A DNA stretch of 5,897 nucleotides from an uncultured Sneathia sp. (GTDB lineage Bacteria; Fusobacteriota; Fusobacteriia; Fusobacteriales; Leptotrichiaceae). Position numbers and translations under genes: made by a program. The first letter of the stretch is position 1. Every line of letters starts with the position of its first letter. This document shows, piece after piece, positions 1 to 5,897 of this stretch. The notes under the pieces are model-generated. The model was not told the origin of the DNA. It did not search any database and worked only from the letters and a program-made list of their open reading frames with translations. The stretch spans positions 1 through 5,897 of the forward strand of contig CABURZ010000052.1 of NCBI GenBank assembly GCA_902494065.1, read 5' to 3'.

Positions 1-75
1 GCAAAGAATAAAAAAGAAGCAGAAAAACATGCTGCACAAAAAGCACTAATTGATATGAGGAAAAATAATGATTAA
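1..75 (+). CDS. rnc: Ribonuclease III, C-terminal end only (5' truncated by window edge)
   Basis: The window opens in frame inside a gene whose last 24 residues are visible, ending in TAA at 73-75. The readable tail contains KNKKEAEKHAAQKAL, which matches the last helix of a double-stranded RNA-binding domain: the lysine-rich start and the AE..AA..AL pattern are typical of the RNase III C-terminus. RNase III cleaves double-stranded RNA in rRNA and mRNA maturation. Its catalytic domain lies outside the window, so the call rests on the dsRBD tail alone; another dsRBD protein is possible but less likely in bacteria. The gene overlaps the start of coaD by 8 bases, so it probably heads or belongs to the same operon. 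Confidence 0.8.
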   Translation, partial: AKNKKEAEKHAAQKALIDMRKNND

Positions 76-583
76 AAGAATGATATACCCTGGGAGTTTT
101 AACCCCGTAACAAAGGGACATTTAGATATAATAATGAGGGCAAGTAAATTAACTAATGAATTAATTGTTGCAGTACTTAATAATGCCAATAAAGCAGATT
201 CATGGTTTAGTGTAGAAGAACGTATTGATTTATTGAAAAATAGTATTTCAGAATTAAATATTAAAAATTGTAATATAAGAGTAATATCATATGGTGGACT
301 TCTAGTAGATTTAATTGAAAAAGAAAAAGTAGATGTACTTTTAAGAGGATTACGAGCACTGTCAGATTATGAATATGAAGTTCAACTAGATTTAACTAAC
401 AAGCAATTAGCAAAAGTTGATTTTGAAACAATATTTTTAAATTCTTCAAGAAAATATCTTTATTTAAGCTCAAGTGTTGTCAGAGAAGTTGCACAACACA
501 AAGGAGAGTTGTCACATTTTGTGACAGATTATGTAAAAGAAAAATTATTAAAAAAGGTTGATGAAATTAATGGCCAAAAATAA
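68..583 (+). CDS. coaD: Phosphopantetheine adenylyltransferase (CoaD)
   Basis: CoaD transfers AMP from ATP to 4'-phosphopantetheine, giving dephospho-CoA and pyrophosphate, the penultimate step of cytosolic CoA synthesis. The protein has 171 residues, slightly longer than the usual 160 or so. Visible family motifs are the N-terminal PGSFNPVTKGH, which carries the nucleotidyltransferase T-x-G-H (H18), then K42, the RGLRALSDYEYE block (R93, R96), and the LSSSVVRE nucleotide-binding loop (S134-S136). Two positions are odd: N12 stands where nearly all family members have Asp (PGSFDP), and A43-D44 replaces the usual second lysine with one extra residue before F47. The ATG at 68 is chosen because GAGG at 57-60 lies 7 bases upstream and the N-terminus aligns well with known CoaD; an internal ATG at 80 would cut the first strand. 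The gene overlaps rnc by 8 bases and radA by 14. The family call is secure. Confidence 0.95.
   Translation: MIKRMIYPGSFNPVTKGHLDIIMRASKLTNELIVAVLNNANKADSWFSVEERIDLLKNSISELNIKNCNIRVISYGGLLVDLIEKEKVDVLLRGLRALSDYEYEVQLDLTNKQLAKVDFETIFLNSSRKYLYLSSSVVREVAQHKGELSHFVTDYVKEKLLKKVDEINGQK
554..557 (+). promoter_or_regulatory. Probable radA ribosome binding site (awkward spacing)
   Basis: AAGG lies inside the end of coaD. It is 12 bases from the ATG at 570, which gives the family-like N-terminus, and 3 bases from the ATG at 561. Both spacings are outside the usual 5-9, so it does not settle the start. Coupling to coaD translation, which ends at 583, may matter more. Confidence 0.4.
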
Positions 584-1919
584 GCTTAGCTATATTTGTA
601 CAAATTGCTTATATAAACCTGCAAAATGGGTAGGTAGATGCCCAAATTGTAATGCATGGGGTTCTATAGAAGAAGAAGTAATTATGAAAGATGTCATAAT
701 AGATGACAAAAGAACGAGAAAAGTAGAAAGTATAGATGAAATAAAAATAGAAAAGGAATTTAGACTAAAAACAGAGTATACAGAGTTTGATCGTGTTTTA
801 GGTGGAGGTCTAACTACTTCTGAAGTGGTATTAATTACAGGAGAACCAGGTATAGGTAAATCAACTTTTTTATTAAGCTTATTAAACAAATATTCTACGA
901 AAAATACTACACTATATATTTCTGGTGAAGAATCATTACGACAGATAAAAGAACGTGCAGATAGAATAGGAGTTTTCTCAAAAAAATTAAATGTTTTAAG
1001 TGACACCAGGCTAGAATATATAATAGATGCTATAAAAAAAATAGATGCTAAGATAGTAGTAATAGATTCTATACAAACTATTTATTCAGAAAACATTAAT
1101 TCCATTCCATCTAGTGTTAGCCAAATAAGAGAATGTACTTTAAAATTAATAGAGCTAGCAAAAGAAAGTGAAATTTCACTATTTATAGTAGGTCATGTAA
1201 CAAAAGATGGAAAACTTGCAGGTCCAAAATTACTAGAGCATATGGTTGATTGTGTAATTTCATTTGAAGGTGATGAAAATAATATTTATAGAATAGTTAG
1301 AAGTACTAAAAATAGATATGGATCTACAAATGAAATTTCTATATTTGTTATAAACGATAGTGGTATAGAAGAAGTAAAAAATCCTTCACTGTTTTTTGTA
1401 TCTGATAGAGGCGAAAAAAATGTTGGTAGTATAATAATGCCTAGTATTGAAGGAAGTAGAGTAGTTCTATTTGAAATACAAAGTTTAGTTACAAAGGCTA
1501 TATACGGATATCCAAAAAGAATAATACAAGGGATTGACAAAAATAGAATAGAGATATTGCTTGCAATTTTGTCTAAAAACATGAATATGGATTTTAATAT
1601 GAATGATGTATATATAAATGTTCCAGGTGGAATTGAAATTAAAGAGAGAGCAAGTGATTTAGCTGTTATTCTATCATTAATTTCTTCTGTAAAATCTATA
1701 CCTATTAGTGGTAAAATAGCAGTTTTAGGAGAGTTAGGACTAAGAGGAGAAGTTAGAGCAGTAACGTTTATAAAAAAGAGAATTAAAGAATTAGAAAAAT
1801 TAGGATTTAGCGGAGCATATATACCAAAGGTACAATATGAAGAACTTCAAAAGGAAAAATTTAAAATTAAACTAAGTTTTATTGATAATATCAGTGAATT
1901 GGTGGAAAGGATTAATTGA
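570..1919 (+). CDS. radA: DNA repair protein RadA (Sms)
   Basis: RadA is a RecA-like, Lon-like ATPase that acts on DNA recombination intermediates, promoting branch migration and unwinding with RecA. The 449-residue product has the full family layout. An N-terminal zinc finger has Cys 10, 13, 24 and 27 with C-x2-C-x10-C-x2-C spacing. The RecA-type ATPase has Walker A GEPGIGKST at 91-99 and Walker B IVVID ending at D166. The RadA signature KNRYG is at 247-251 (usually KNRFG, a mild change). A Lon-like C-terminal domain includes VPGGIEIKERASDLAV from about 351 and GELGLRGEVR further on. Length is normal for the family. I chose ATG 570 because MAKNK followed by the zinc finger is the usual RadA start; TTG 558 and ATG 561 are in-frame alternatives adding four or three residues. 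It overlaps coaD by 14 bases and disA by one. In B. subtilis radA also precedes disA and the proteins interact, so the pairing is meaningful. Confidence 0.96.
   Translation: MAKNKLSYICTNCLYKPAKWVGRCPNCNAWGSIEEEVIMKDVIIDDKRTRKVESIDEIKIEKEFRLKTEYTEFDRVLGGGLTTSEVVLITGEPGIGKSTFLLSLLNKYSTKNTTLYISGEESLRQIKERADRIGVFSKKLNVLSDTRLEYIIDAIKKIDAKIVVIDSIQTIYSENINSIPSSVSQIRECTLKLIELAKESEISLFIVGHVTKDGKLAGPKLLEHMVDCVISFEGDENNIYRIVRSTKNRYGSTNEISIFVINDSGIEEVKNPSLFFVSDRGEKNVGSIIMPSIEGSRVVLFEIQSLVTKAIYGYPKRIIQGIDKNRIEILLAILSKNMNMDFNMNDVYINVPGGIEIKERASDLAVILSLISSVKSIPISGKIAVLGELGLRGEVRAVTFIKKRIKELEKLGFSGAYIPKVQYEELQKEKFKIKLSFIDNISELVERIN
1904..1910 (+). promoter_or_regulatory. disA ribosome binding site
   Basis: GGAAAGG sits in the last codons of radA, with 8 bases to the ATG at 1919. 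This supports ATG 1919 over the in-frame TTG at 1916. The radA stop and disA start share a base in TGATG, an arrangement typical of translational coupling. Confidence 0.65.
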
Positions 1920-2995
1920 TGGAAGTAAATGATAGAGACGATATACTTAAAGAGATATTTGGATTAGTTTCACCAGGTCAGCCATTAAGAAATGCTATTG
2001 ATAGAATACAAGAAGCATCACTGGGTGGTCTAATAATTTTGTGTGATCCTAGCGAAATTAAGGATTTAATGGAAGGCGGATTTACATTAGATACTGATTT
2101 TTCACCACAAAAAGTATATGAATTAGCTAAGATGGATGGAGCAGTTATTGTTTCAAAGGATGTTAGCAAAATTTATGGTGCAAATCTTCAATTACAACCA
2201 GATCACACATTAGAAACTGATGAAAGTGGAACACGTCACAGAACGGCTCATAGAATGGCTATGCAAACTGGTAATATTGTTATAACCATATCTGAGCGAC
2301 GTAATAAAGTTACAATATTTAAAAATAATTTCAAATATTCGCTAGAATCTATAGGAGATTTACTGATAAAATCATCACAAGCTATAATGTCACTAGAAAA
2401 ATATTCAAGTATAATAAATAGATATTTAAATAATATTAATCATTTAGAATATGAAAATTTAGTTACATTAGAAGATATTGTAAGAGTTATTAGATTTTTC
2501 ATATTACTGTTTAATATGGATAAAAAAATAAATCAATATATATTAGAATTAGGAACAGAAGGCAAAACTTTACAATTACAGCACAATGAAATTATGATAG
2601 GCCATAAAAATAATTTTTTAAATTTAATAAGAGACTATAGTGCCACACTTGAAACATGTTCAAAAGCTGAGAAAATTTTTGAAAAAGCAATGAAAATAGA
2701 TAGTCCTGATATTGCGGAAGATAATTATATTATAAAACTACTTGGATATGATTTGAAAAAATTAATATTAGAAGATCCAATTATTGCTAAGGGTTATCGT
2801 TTATTAAGTAATATTTCAAGTCTAACTAAAAAAGAAATAGAAAATATTATAGAAGAATTTACAGATGTAAGTGGAATATTAAATGCGAGTCCTAAAGAAA
2901 TACAATCTGTAAAGGGATTAACTAAAAATAAGGCATACAAGGTTATAAGAGTGTGTGAAAAATATAAAAATAAAATAGAGTTAGAAGTTTTTTAG
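1919..2995 (+). CDS. disA: DNA integrity scanning diadenylate cyclase DisA
   Basis: DisA joins two ATP molecules into cyclic di-AMP. In characterised species it forms an octamer that binds branched DNA, which lowers its cyclase activity, so second-messenger level reports on DNA state. The 358-residue product matches the roughly 360-residue family in full. The N-terminal cyclase (about 1-145) has the KMDGA motif (D73-G74-A75) and the GTRHRTA motif (R106-H107-R108-T109), both needed for catalysis in studied DisA, followed by ISERRN at 124-129. A helical linker occupies about 145-290, including the conserved-looking ELGTEG. A C-terminal helix-hairpin-helix DNA-binding region lies at about 300-350, with hairpin VKGLTKNKA at 331-339. 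No catalytic residue is missing. A strong ribosome binding site and a one-base overlap with radA suggest coupled synthesis of the two partners. The gene ends in TAG, 7 bases before tmcAL. No cyclic di-AMP phosphodiesterase gene is in view. Confidence 0.96.
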   Translation: MEVNDRDDILKEIFGLVSPGQPLRNAIDRIQEASLGGLIILCDPSEIKDLMEGGFTLDTDFSPQKVYELAKMDGAVIVSKDVSKIYGANLQLQPDHTLETDESGTRHRTAHRMAMQTGNIVITISERRNKVTIFKNNFKYSLESIGDLLIKSSQAIMSLEKYSSIINRYLNNINHLEYENLVTLEDIVRVIRFFILLFNMDKKINQYILELGTEGKTLQLQHNEIMIGHKNNFLNLIRDYSATLETCSKAEKIFEKAMKIDSPDIAEDNYIIKLLGYDLKKLILEDPIIAKGYRLLSNISSLTKKEIENIIEEFTDVSGILNASPKEIQSVKGLTKNKAYKVIRVCEKYKNKIELEVF

Positions 2996-3002
2996 GTGAG
3001 AG

Positions 3003-4091
3003 ATGAAAGTTTGTGGAGTAATAGCAGAGTTCAATCCTTTTCATTATGGACATAAGTATCAGTTAGATAATATAAGTGCAGATATAAAAATTGCAGTAAT
3101 ATCTCCTGATTTTGTACAAAGAGGGGATGCAGGTATATTAAATCAAAAAGATAAAGCTAAAATAGCACTTAAAATGGGCTATGATATAGTAGTTTCAATA
3201 CCTACTAAATATGCAATACAAAATGCTGAAGTCTTTTGTACATATGCTTGTAGAATTTTAGAAACTTTGAAGGTAGATACTCAAGTTTTTGGTGCAGAAA
3301 CAGATGATATTGATAAAATTTATAAAATTATGGGAAAGTTAGAAAATAGTATTTTGCTAGGTCATTTAAAAAGTGGTTTTTCATATAATAAATCTTGTGA
3401 ATTAGCATTAGGAAACTTAAGCTATTTATATACGTCAAATAATATATTAGCTATGGAATACTTGCGTGCTATAAAAAAATATAATCTTCATTTTAAACCT
3501 TTAATAATTAAGAGAAAAGATGTGGGATATAATTCAGAGAGTGTTATAGGAAATATTACATCTGCTACAAATATTAGAAAAAAAATATATAATGGTGAGG
3601 ATATTAGTTCATATATACCGTATGATAGTAAATATATATATAATATTAATTATGAAAATAAGCTATATTCCTTATTTAAATATATAATTTTAACAAGAAA
3701 AATTGAAAATATATATGATTTAAATCAAGATATTTTAAATAAATTGAAAAAAGAAGTAAAAAAAGCAAAAGATTATAATACATTTTTAAAATTAATGTCA
3801 TCTAGAAATATTTCTATAAATCGTATAAAAAGACTTATGCTTAATATAGTGATAGATATAAAGGTTGATGATATTAATAAAGAAGAAGAAATTGAGTATA
3901 TAAAAGTAATAGGAATTAATTCAAAAGGAGCTAAGTATATTAAAAACATAGAAAAAGCTATTGTTAATTTTAAAAATATAAAAGATGCAACAGAAAATAA
4001 ATTTAGAGAATTATATAATTACTTATTTGATTCTTATCATTTTACAAATACTATTTATTATGAAAGTGGAGAAGATGTACATACTAGATAA
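3003..4091 (+). CDS. tmcAL: tRNA(Met) cytidine acetate ligase, TmcAL (YlbM) family
   Basis: TmcAL in B. subtilis activates acetate with ATP and acetylates the wobble cytidine (C34) of elongator tRNA-Met to N4-acetylcytidine, which guards against misreading of Ile codons. The 362-residue product begins VIAEFNPFHYGH, where H14-x-G16-H17 is the nucleotidyltransferase HxGH motif. Further family blocks are DFVQRG (36-41), the AEVF and FGAE segments, NNILAMEYL from N146, IKRKDVGYN, and SATNIRKKI with R192. It is somewhat shorter than the usual 390-410 and diverges at sites that are normally well kept: SPDF for SGNF, DAG for EPA, and SIP for ELP. The start ATG follows the disA stop by 7 bases, with AGG of AGGTGAG 6 bases upstream, and aligns exactly with family N-termini. 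The C-terminus overlaps the next gene by 17 bases. Family membership is clear; retained tRNA acetylation activity is inferred. Confidence 0.87.
   Translation: MKVCGVIAEFNPFHYGHKYQLDNISADIKIAVISPDFVQRGDAGILNQKDKAKIALKMGYDIVVSIPTKYAIQNAEVFCTYACRILETLKVDTQVFGAETDDIDKIYKIMGKLENSILLGHLKSGFSYNKSCELALGNLSYLYTSNNILAMEYLRAIKKYNLHFKPLIIKRKDVGYNSESVIGNITSATNIRKKIYNGEDISSYIPYDSKYIYNINYENKLYSLFKYIILTRKIENIYDLNQDILNKLKKEVKKAKDYNTFLKLMSSRNISINRIKRLMLNIVIDIKVDDINKEEEIEYIKVIGINSKGAKYIKNIEKAIVNFKNIKDATENKFRELYNYLFDSYHFTNTIYYESGEDVHTR
4068..4071 (+). promoter_or_regulatory. Possible ribosome binding site for the hydrolase gene
   Basis: GGAG lies 3 bases before the ATG at 4075, within the last codons of tmcAL. 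The spacing is short, but the other in-frame starts (ATG 4060 and ATG 3985) have no better purine-rich site close upstream, so this favours 4075. Confidence 0.4.
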
Positions 4092-4977
4092 AATATTAAA
4101 ATATCCAAAAAAAACAATAGATCAATCAATAAAAGATGTAATGAAAAGTAAAAATAGGTTAATTTCTGGTAAATATTCACCTATAGTTTTTGGAATGCAA
4201 TATAGTGAAATTAGCTATAAATCTATAGATGGTGTAAATCTTTATGGTTGGTATATAAAAAGATCAGAAACCCCTGAAAAGACAATAATTTTAGTACATG
4301 GTAGAGGTAATAATAGAATATTTTGCTTAAAATTTTTGCAGATTTTTTTGGATATTGATAAAGATAAAAAATATAATATTTTTATACCCGATCTAAGAAA
4401 TTCTGGAAAATCAGATGAAGCTATAACAGCATTTGGTTATTTTTTTGCAAGGGATGTATATAGTACGCTTAAAATGTTAAAAGAAAAATATTGTCTTGAC
4501 AAATTTATACTATATGGATTTTCACAAGGAGCAATGGGAGTTGCAGCTTGTGCAAAATTATTTTGCGAAAATTTAAAAAATGAAAATATTAAAATAGACA
4601 AAATAATACTAGATAGTCCCGTATCGAATATTATTGAAATAATAGCATATCATGCAAAAATATTTAATAAAAGGGTACCAAAGTTAATATTATTACCAGC
4701 ATTTATGTCGTTAAACAAAATTGTAGATAAAAATTTATCAAAAATGAGGTTATCATATCTATTAGGTGTAGTTCCAACTTTGATAATACAGTCACAAAAG
4801 GATAGAGTTACGCCATTTTCTATTGTAAAAAAAGAATATGAAAAATTGGATGAAGAAAAAAGAAAATTAACAAGATTTAAAGCCTTTAGAAAAGGACAGC
4901 ATGTAAGGATATATTTAGAATATAAGGAAGAGTATACACAAACAATAAATAAATTTTTAGAAAGTGAGAAAATATGA
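4075..4977 (+). CDS. Alpha/beta hydrolase, YqkD-like, substrate unknown
   Basis: This is a serine hydrolase of the alpha/beta fold, giving 300 residues from the chosen start. The triad can be read: nucleophile S150 in the elbow GFSQG, acid D243 in SQKDRVTPF, and base H276 in KGQHVR. The oxyanion-hole region is VHGRGNN at 74-80, and PDLRNSGKSD from 105 is the usual strand-turn after it. The pattern resembles B. subtilis YqkD and related peptidase- or esterase-like proteins of unknown substrate. ATG 4075 is chosen because GGAG lies just upstream and the overlap with tmcAL is then only 17 bases. The frame stays open back to an ATG at 3985, which would add 30 residues including the hydrophobic run YIITYLILIILQILFIM, a possible membrane anchor like that of YqkD, but would overlap tmcAL by 107 bases. 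The stop shares ATGA with the next gene. The fold call is secure; the role is unknown. Confidence 0.88.
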   Translation: MYILDKILKYPKKTIDQSIKDVMKSKNRLISGKYSPIVFGMQYSEISYKSIDGVNLYGWYIKRSETPEKTIILVHGRGNNRIFCLKFLQIFLDIDKDKKYNIFIPDLRNSGKSDEAITAFGYFFARDVYSTLKMLKEKYCLDKFILYGFSQGAMGVAACAKLFCENLKNENIKIDKIILDSPVSNIIEIIAYHAKIFNKRVPKLILLPAFMSLNKIVDKNLSKMRLSYLLGVVPTLIIQSQKDRVTPFSIVKKEYEKLDEEKRKLTRFKAFRKGQHVRIYLEYKEEYTQTINKFLESEKI

Positions 4978-5897
4978 ATAAATTAAGTAAGAAAACGTAT
5001 ATTGTTTATGGTATTGGTGTTTCATATTTTATGTTAGATCAATTATTTGTGCAGTGGCTTAAATATTTTTATCTACCACCTCAAAATGTGGGATTAAATC
5101 CTATACTACCTGCAAGATATATAGTTTTAGGCTTTATTATTATGAGATTAGTTGATGCAATAAGTGATCCAGTAGTTGGATATATGTCAGATCATAGTAA
5201 ATCTAAGTTAGGTAGAAGATCATTTTTTATGATAATAGGTGGAATACCACTAGCATTATCAATGATTTTATTTTTTTATCCCATGGGTAGTAGTGTATTT
5301 GCTAAATTCATGTATTTTTCTATAATAGGATCAATATATTTTATAGCTTACACTTTAGTAGGAGGGCCATATAATTCACTTATACCAGATTTAGCAAATA
5401 ATAAAGATGAAAGAATTAACTTGTCTACAGTACAATCTATTTTTAGATTAATATTTACAGCACTTCCTTTAATTTTTTCTGGTTTAATTTTAGCTAAATT
5501 TATAAACTACACATCAGATGTAACAAAAGGATTTAGAATGATGATAATATTATTTTCATTATTATCATTAATAGGTATATACTTTTGCTCAATATTTTTA
5601 GGTGAATATAAATTAACTAGTGAAAAGCGTAAAACTACGCATGCTGCAAGTTTTAGAAAAACTATTATTCAATTATACAATAGAGAAGTAATAGTATATT
5701 TTTTAGGATTATTTTTCTTTTTTAGTGCATTTAATATAATACGTGGAAGCCTTGCGTATTATGTTAGCCTTATATTAAATAGAGATGCAAGCTTTGTAAC
5801 AGTTGTATCTGCAATATTATTTGCAACATCAGCAGTATTTTTCCCTATTACAAATTTTTTTACAAAAAAGTATGGATTTAAAAAAATGATGATAGTA
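4974..5897 (+). CDS. MFS transporter, GPH-like sugar/cation symporter family (3' end beyond window)
   Basis: The frame is open from ATG 4974 to the right edge, giving 308 residues, about two thirds of the usual 450 or so. Around eight hydrophobic segments are visible, for example about 9-34, 47-70, 83-101 and 112-135, then four more up to the edge. Between helices 2 and 3 is the segment RLVDAISDPVVGYMSDHSKS followed by KLGRRS (D61, D65-P66, G69, D73, G80-R81-R82). It is the hallmark of the glycoside-pentoside-hexuronide:cation symporters and their MFS_2 relatives. Members carry sugars or glycosides, and relatives carry lipids, with Na+ or H+. The substrate cannot be read from this part. The start overlaps the hydrolase stop as ATGA, with a weak GTGAG at 4964-4968, so the gene is probably coupled to the hydrolase. 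The shared position might mean that the hydrolase acts on an imported compound, but that is speculation. Confidence 0.88.
   Translation, partial: MNKLSKKTYIVYGIGVSYFMLDQLFVQWLKYFYLPPQNVGLNPILPARYIVLGFIIMRLVDAISDPVVGYMSDHSKSKLGRRSFFMIIGGIPLALSMILFFYPMGSSVFAKFMYFSIIGSIYFIAYTLVGGPYNSLIPDLANNKDERINLSTVQSIFRLIFTALPLIFSGLILAKFINYTSDVTKGFRMMIILFSLLSLIGIYFCSIFLGEYKLTSEKRKTTHAASFRKTIIQLYNREVIVYFLGLFFFFSAFNIIRGSLAYYVSLILNRDASFVTVVSAILFATSAVFFPITNFFTKKYGFKKMMIV

Noticed and set aside
590..1006. Minus-strand open frame of 138 codons inside radA
   Set aside because: It lies antisense to the zinc finger and ATPase of a clear radA gene, has no recognisable motif and is rich in Ser/Phe/Ile as expected for a shadow of AT-rich coding DNA.
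1534..1540. TTGACA-like promoter -35 element inside radA
   Set aside because: No convincing TATAAT-like box lies about 17 bases downstream (the sequence there is around TTGCTT). Such hexamers are expected by chance in this composition.
1286..1582. Minus-strand open frame of 98 codons with hydrophobic content
   Set aside because: It is antisense to conserved RadA sequence, including KNRYG. The hydrophobicity is what a reverse reading of Lys/Asn/Glu-rich codons gives.
1978..2169. Minus-strand open frame of 63 codons in disA
   Set aside because: It is antisense to the DisA cyclase domain and has no motif or ribosome site.
1919..2995. DisA as part of a nucleotide-signalling defence system such as CBASS
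   Set aside because: DisA is a DAC-domain housekeeping cyclase, unrelated to CD-NTases. No effector, Cap or nuclease genes lie beside it, and all neighbours are housekeeping or transport genes.
4107..4114. Run of eight A, a possible frameshift or slippage site
   Set aside because: It encodes the Lys-rich N-terminus of the hydrolase and the frame continues intact on both sides. Such runs are common in this DNA.
4496..4512. TTGACA followed closely by TATACT inside the hydrolase gene
   Set aside because: The gap between the boxes is only a few bases, far below a working promoter spacing, and both fall in conserved coding sequence just before the GFSQG motif.
5542..5567. Inverted repeat TGATAATA / TATTATCA, a possible hairpin
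   Set aside because: The stem is all A/T apart from one G-C pair, there is no poly-T tail, and it lies in the codons of a transmembrane helix of the transporter. It is best explained by composition.

Overview
This window is a single, tightly packed, plus-strand stretch of housekeeping genes from a very AT-rich bacterium. Codons such as AGA, ATA, TTA and AAA dominate. TGA ends radA and the hydrolase gene at sensible family lengths, and Trp is written TGG, so this is the standard bacterial code and not a Mycoplasma-type code. The closest fit I can infer is a low-GC anaerobe of the Fusobacteriota (Leptotrichia/Sneathia/Streptobacillus type). A low-GC Firmicute is the main alternative. This is inference from composition and gene content, not from a marker gene.

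Layout: the last 24 codons of an RNase III gene (rnc) at 1-75; coaD (phosphopantetheine adenylyltransferase) at 68-583; radA (DNA repair ATPase) at 570-1919; disA (DNA-binding diadenylate cyclase) at 1919-2995; a TmcAL-family tRNA(Met) cytidine acetate ligase at 3003-4091; an alpha/beta hydrolase at 4075-4977; and the first 308 codons of a GPH-like MFS transporter from 4974 past the right edge. All are on the + strand. Five of the six gene junctions overlap (8, 14, 1, 17 and 4 bases) and the sixth has a 7-base gap. There is therefore no intergenic space, and no promoter, terminator, RNA gene, repeat array or mobile element that I can support. The genes look like one translationally coupled operon whose promoter lies upstream of the window.

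The core of the operon is the radA-disA pair. RadA processes recombination intermediates. DisA scans DNA and makes cyclic di-AMP, and in Bacillus subtilis RadA and DisA are linked functionally. Here the pair sits between genes for RNA processing (rnc), CoA synthesis (coaD) and tRNA wobble acetylation (tmcAL), followed by a hydrolase and a transporter of unknown substrate.

I found no wholly new system. The points most worth a second look are substitutions at normally conserved positions in CoaD and TmcAL, the uncertain N-terminus of the hydrolase (one reading adds a possible membrane anchor encoded inside tmcAL), and the mixed operon itself.
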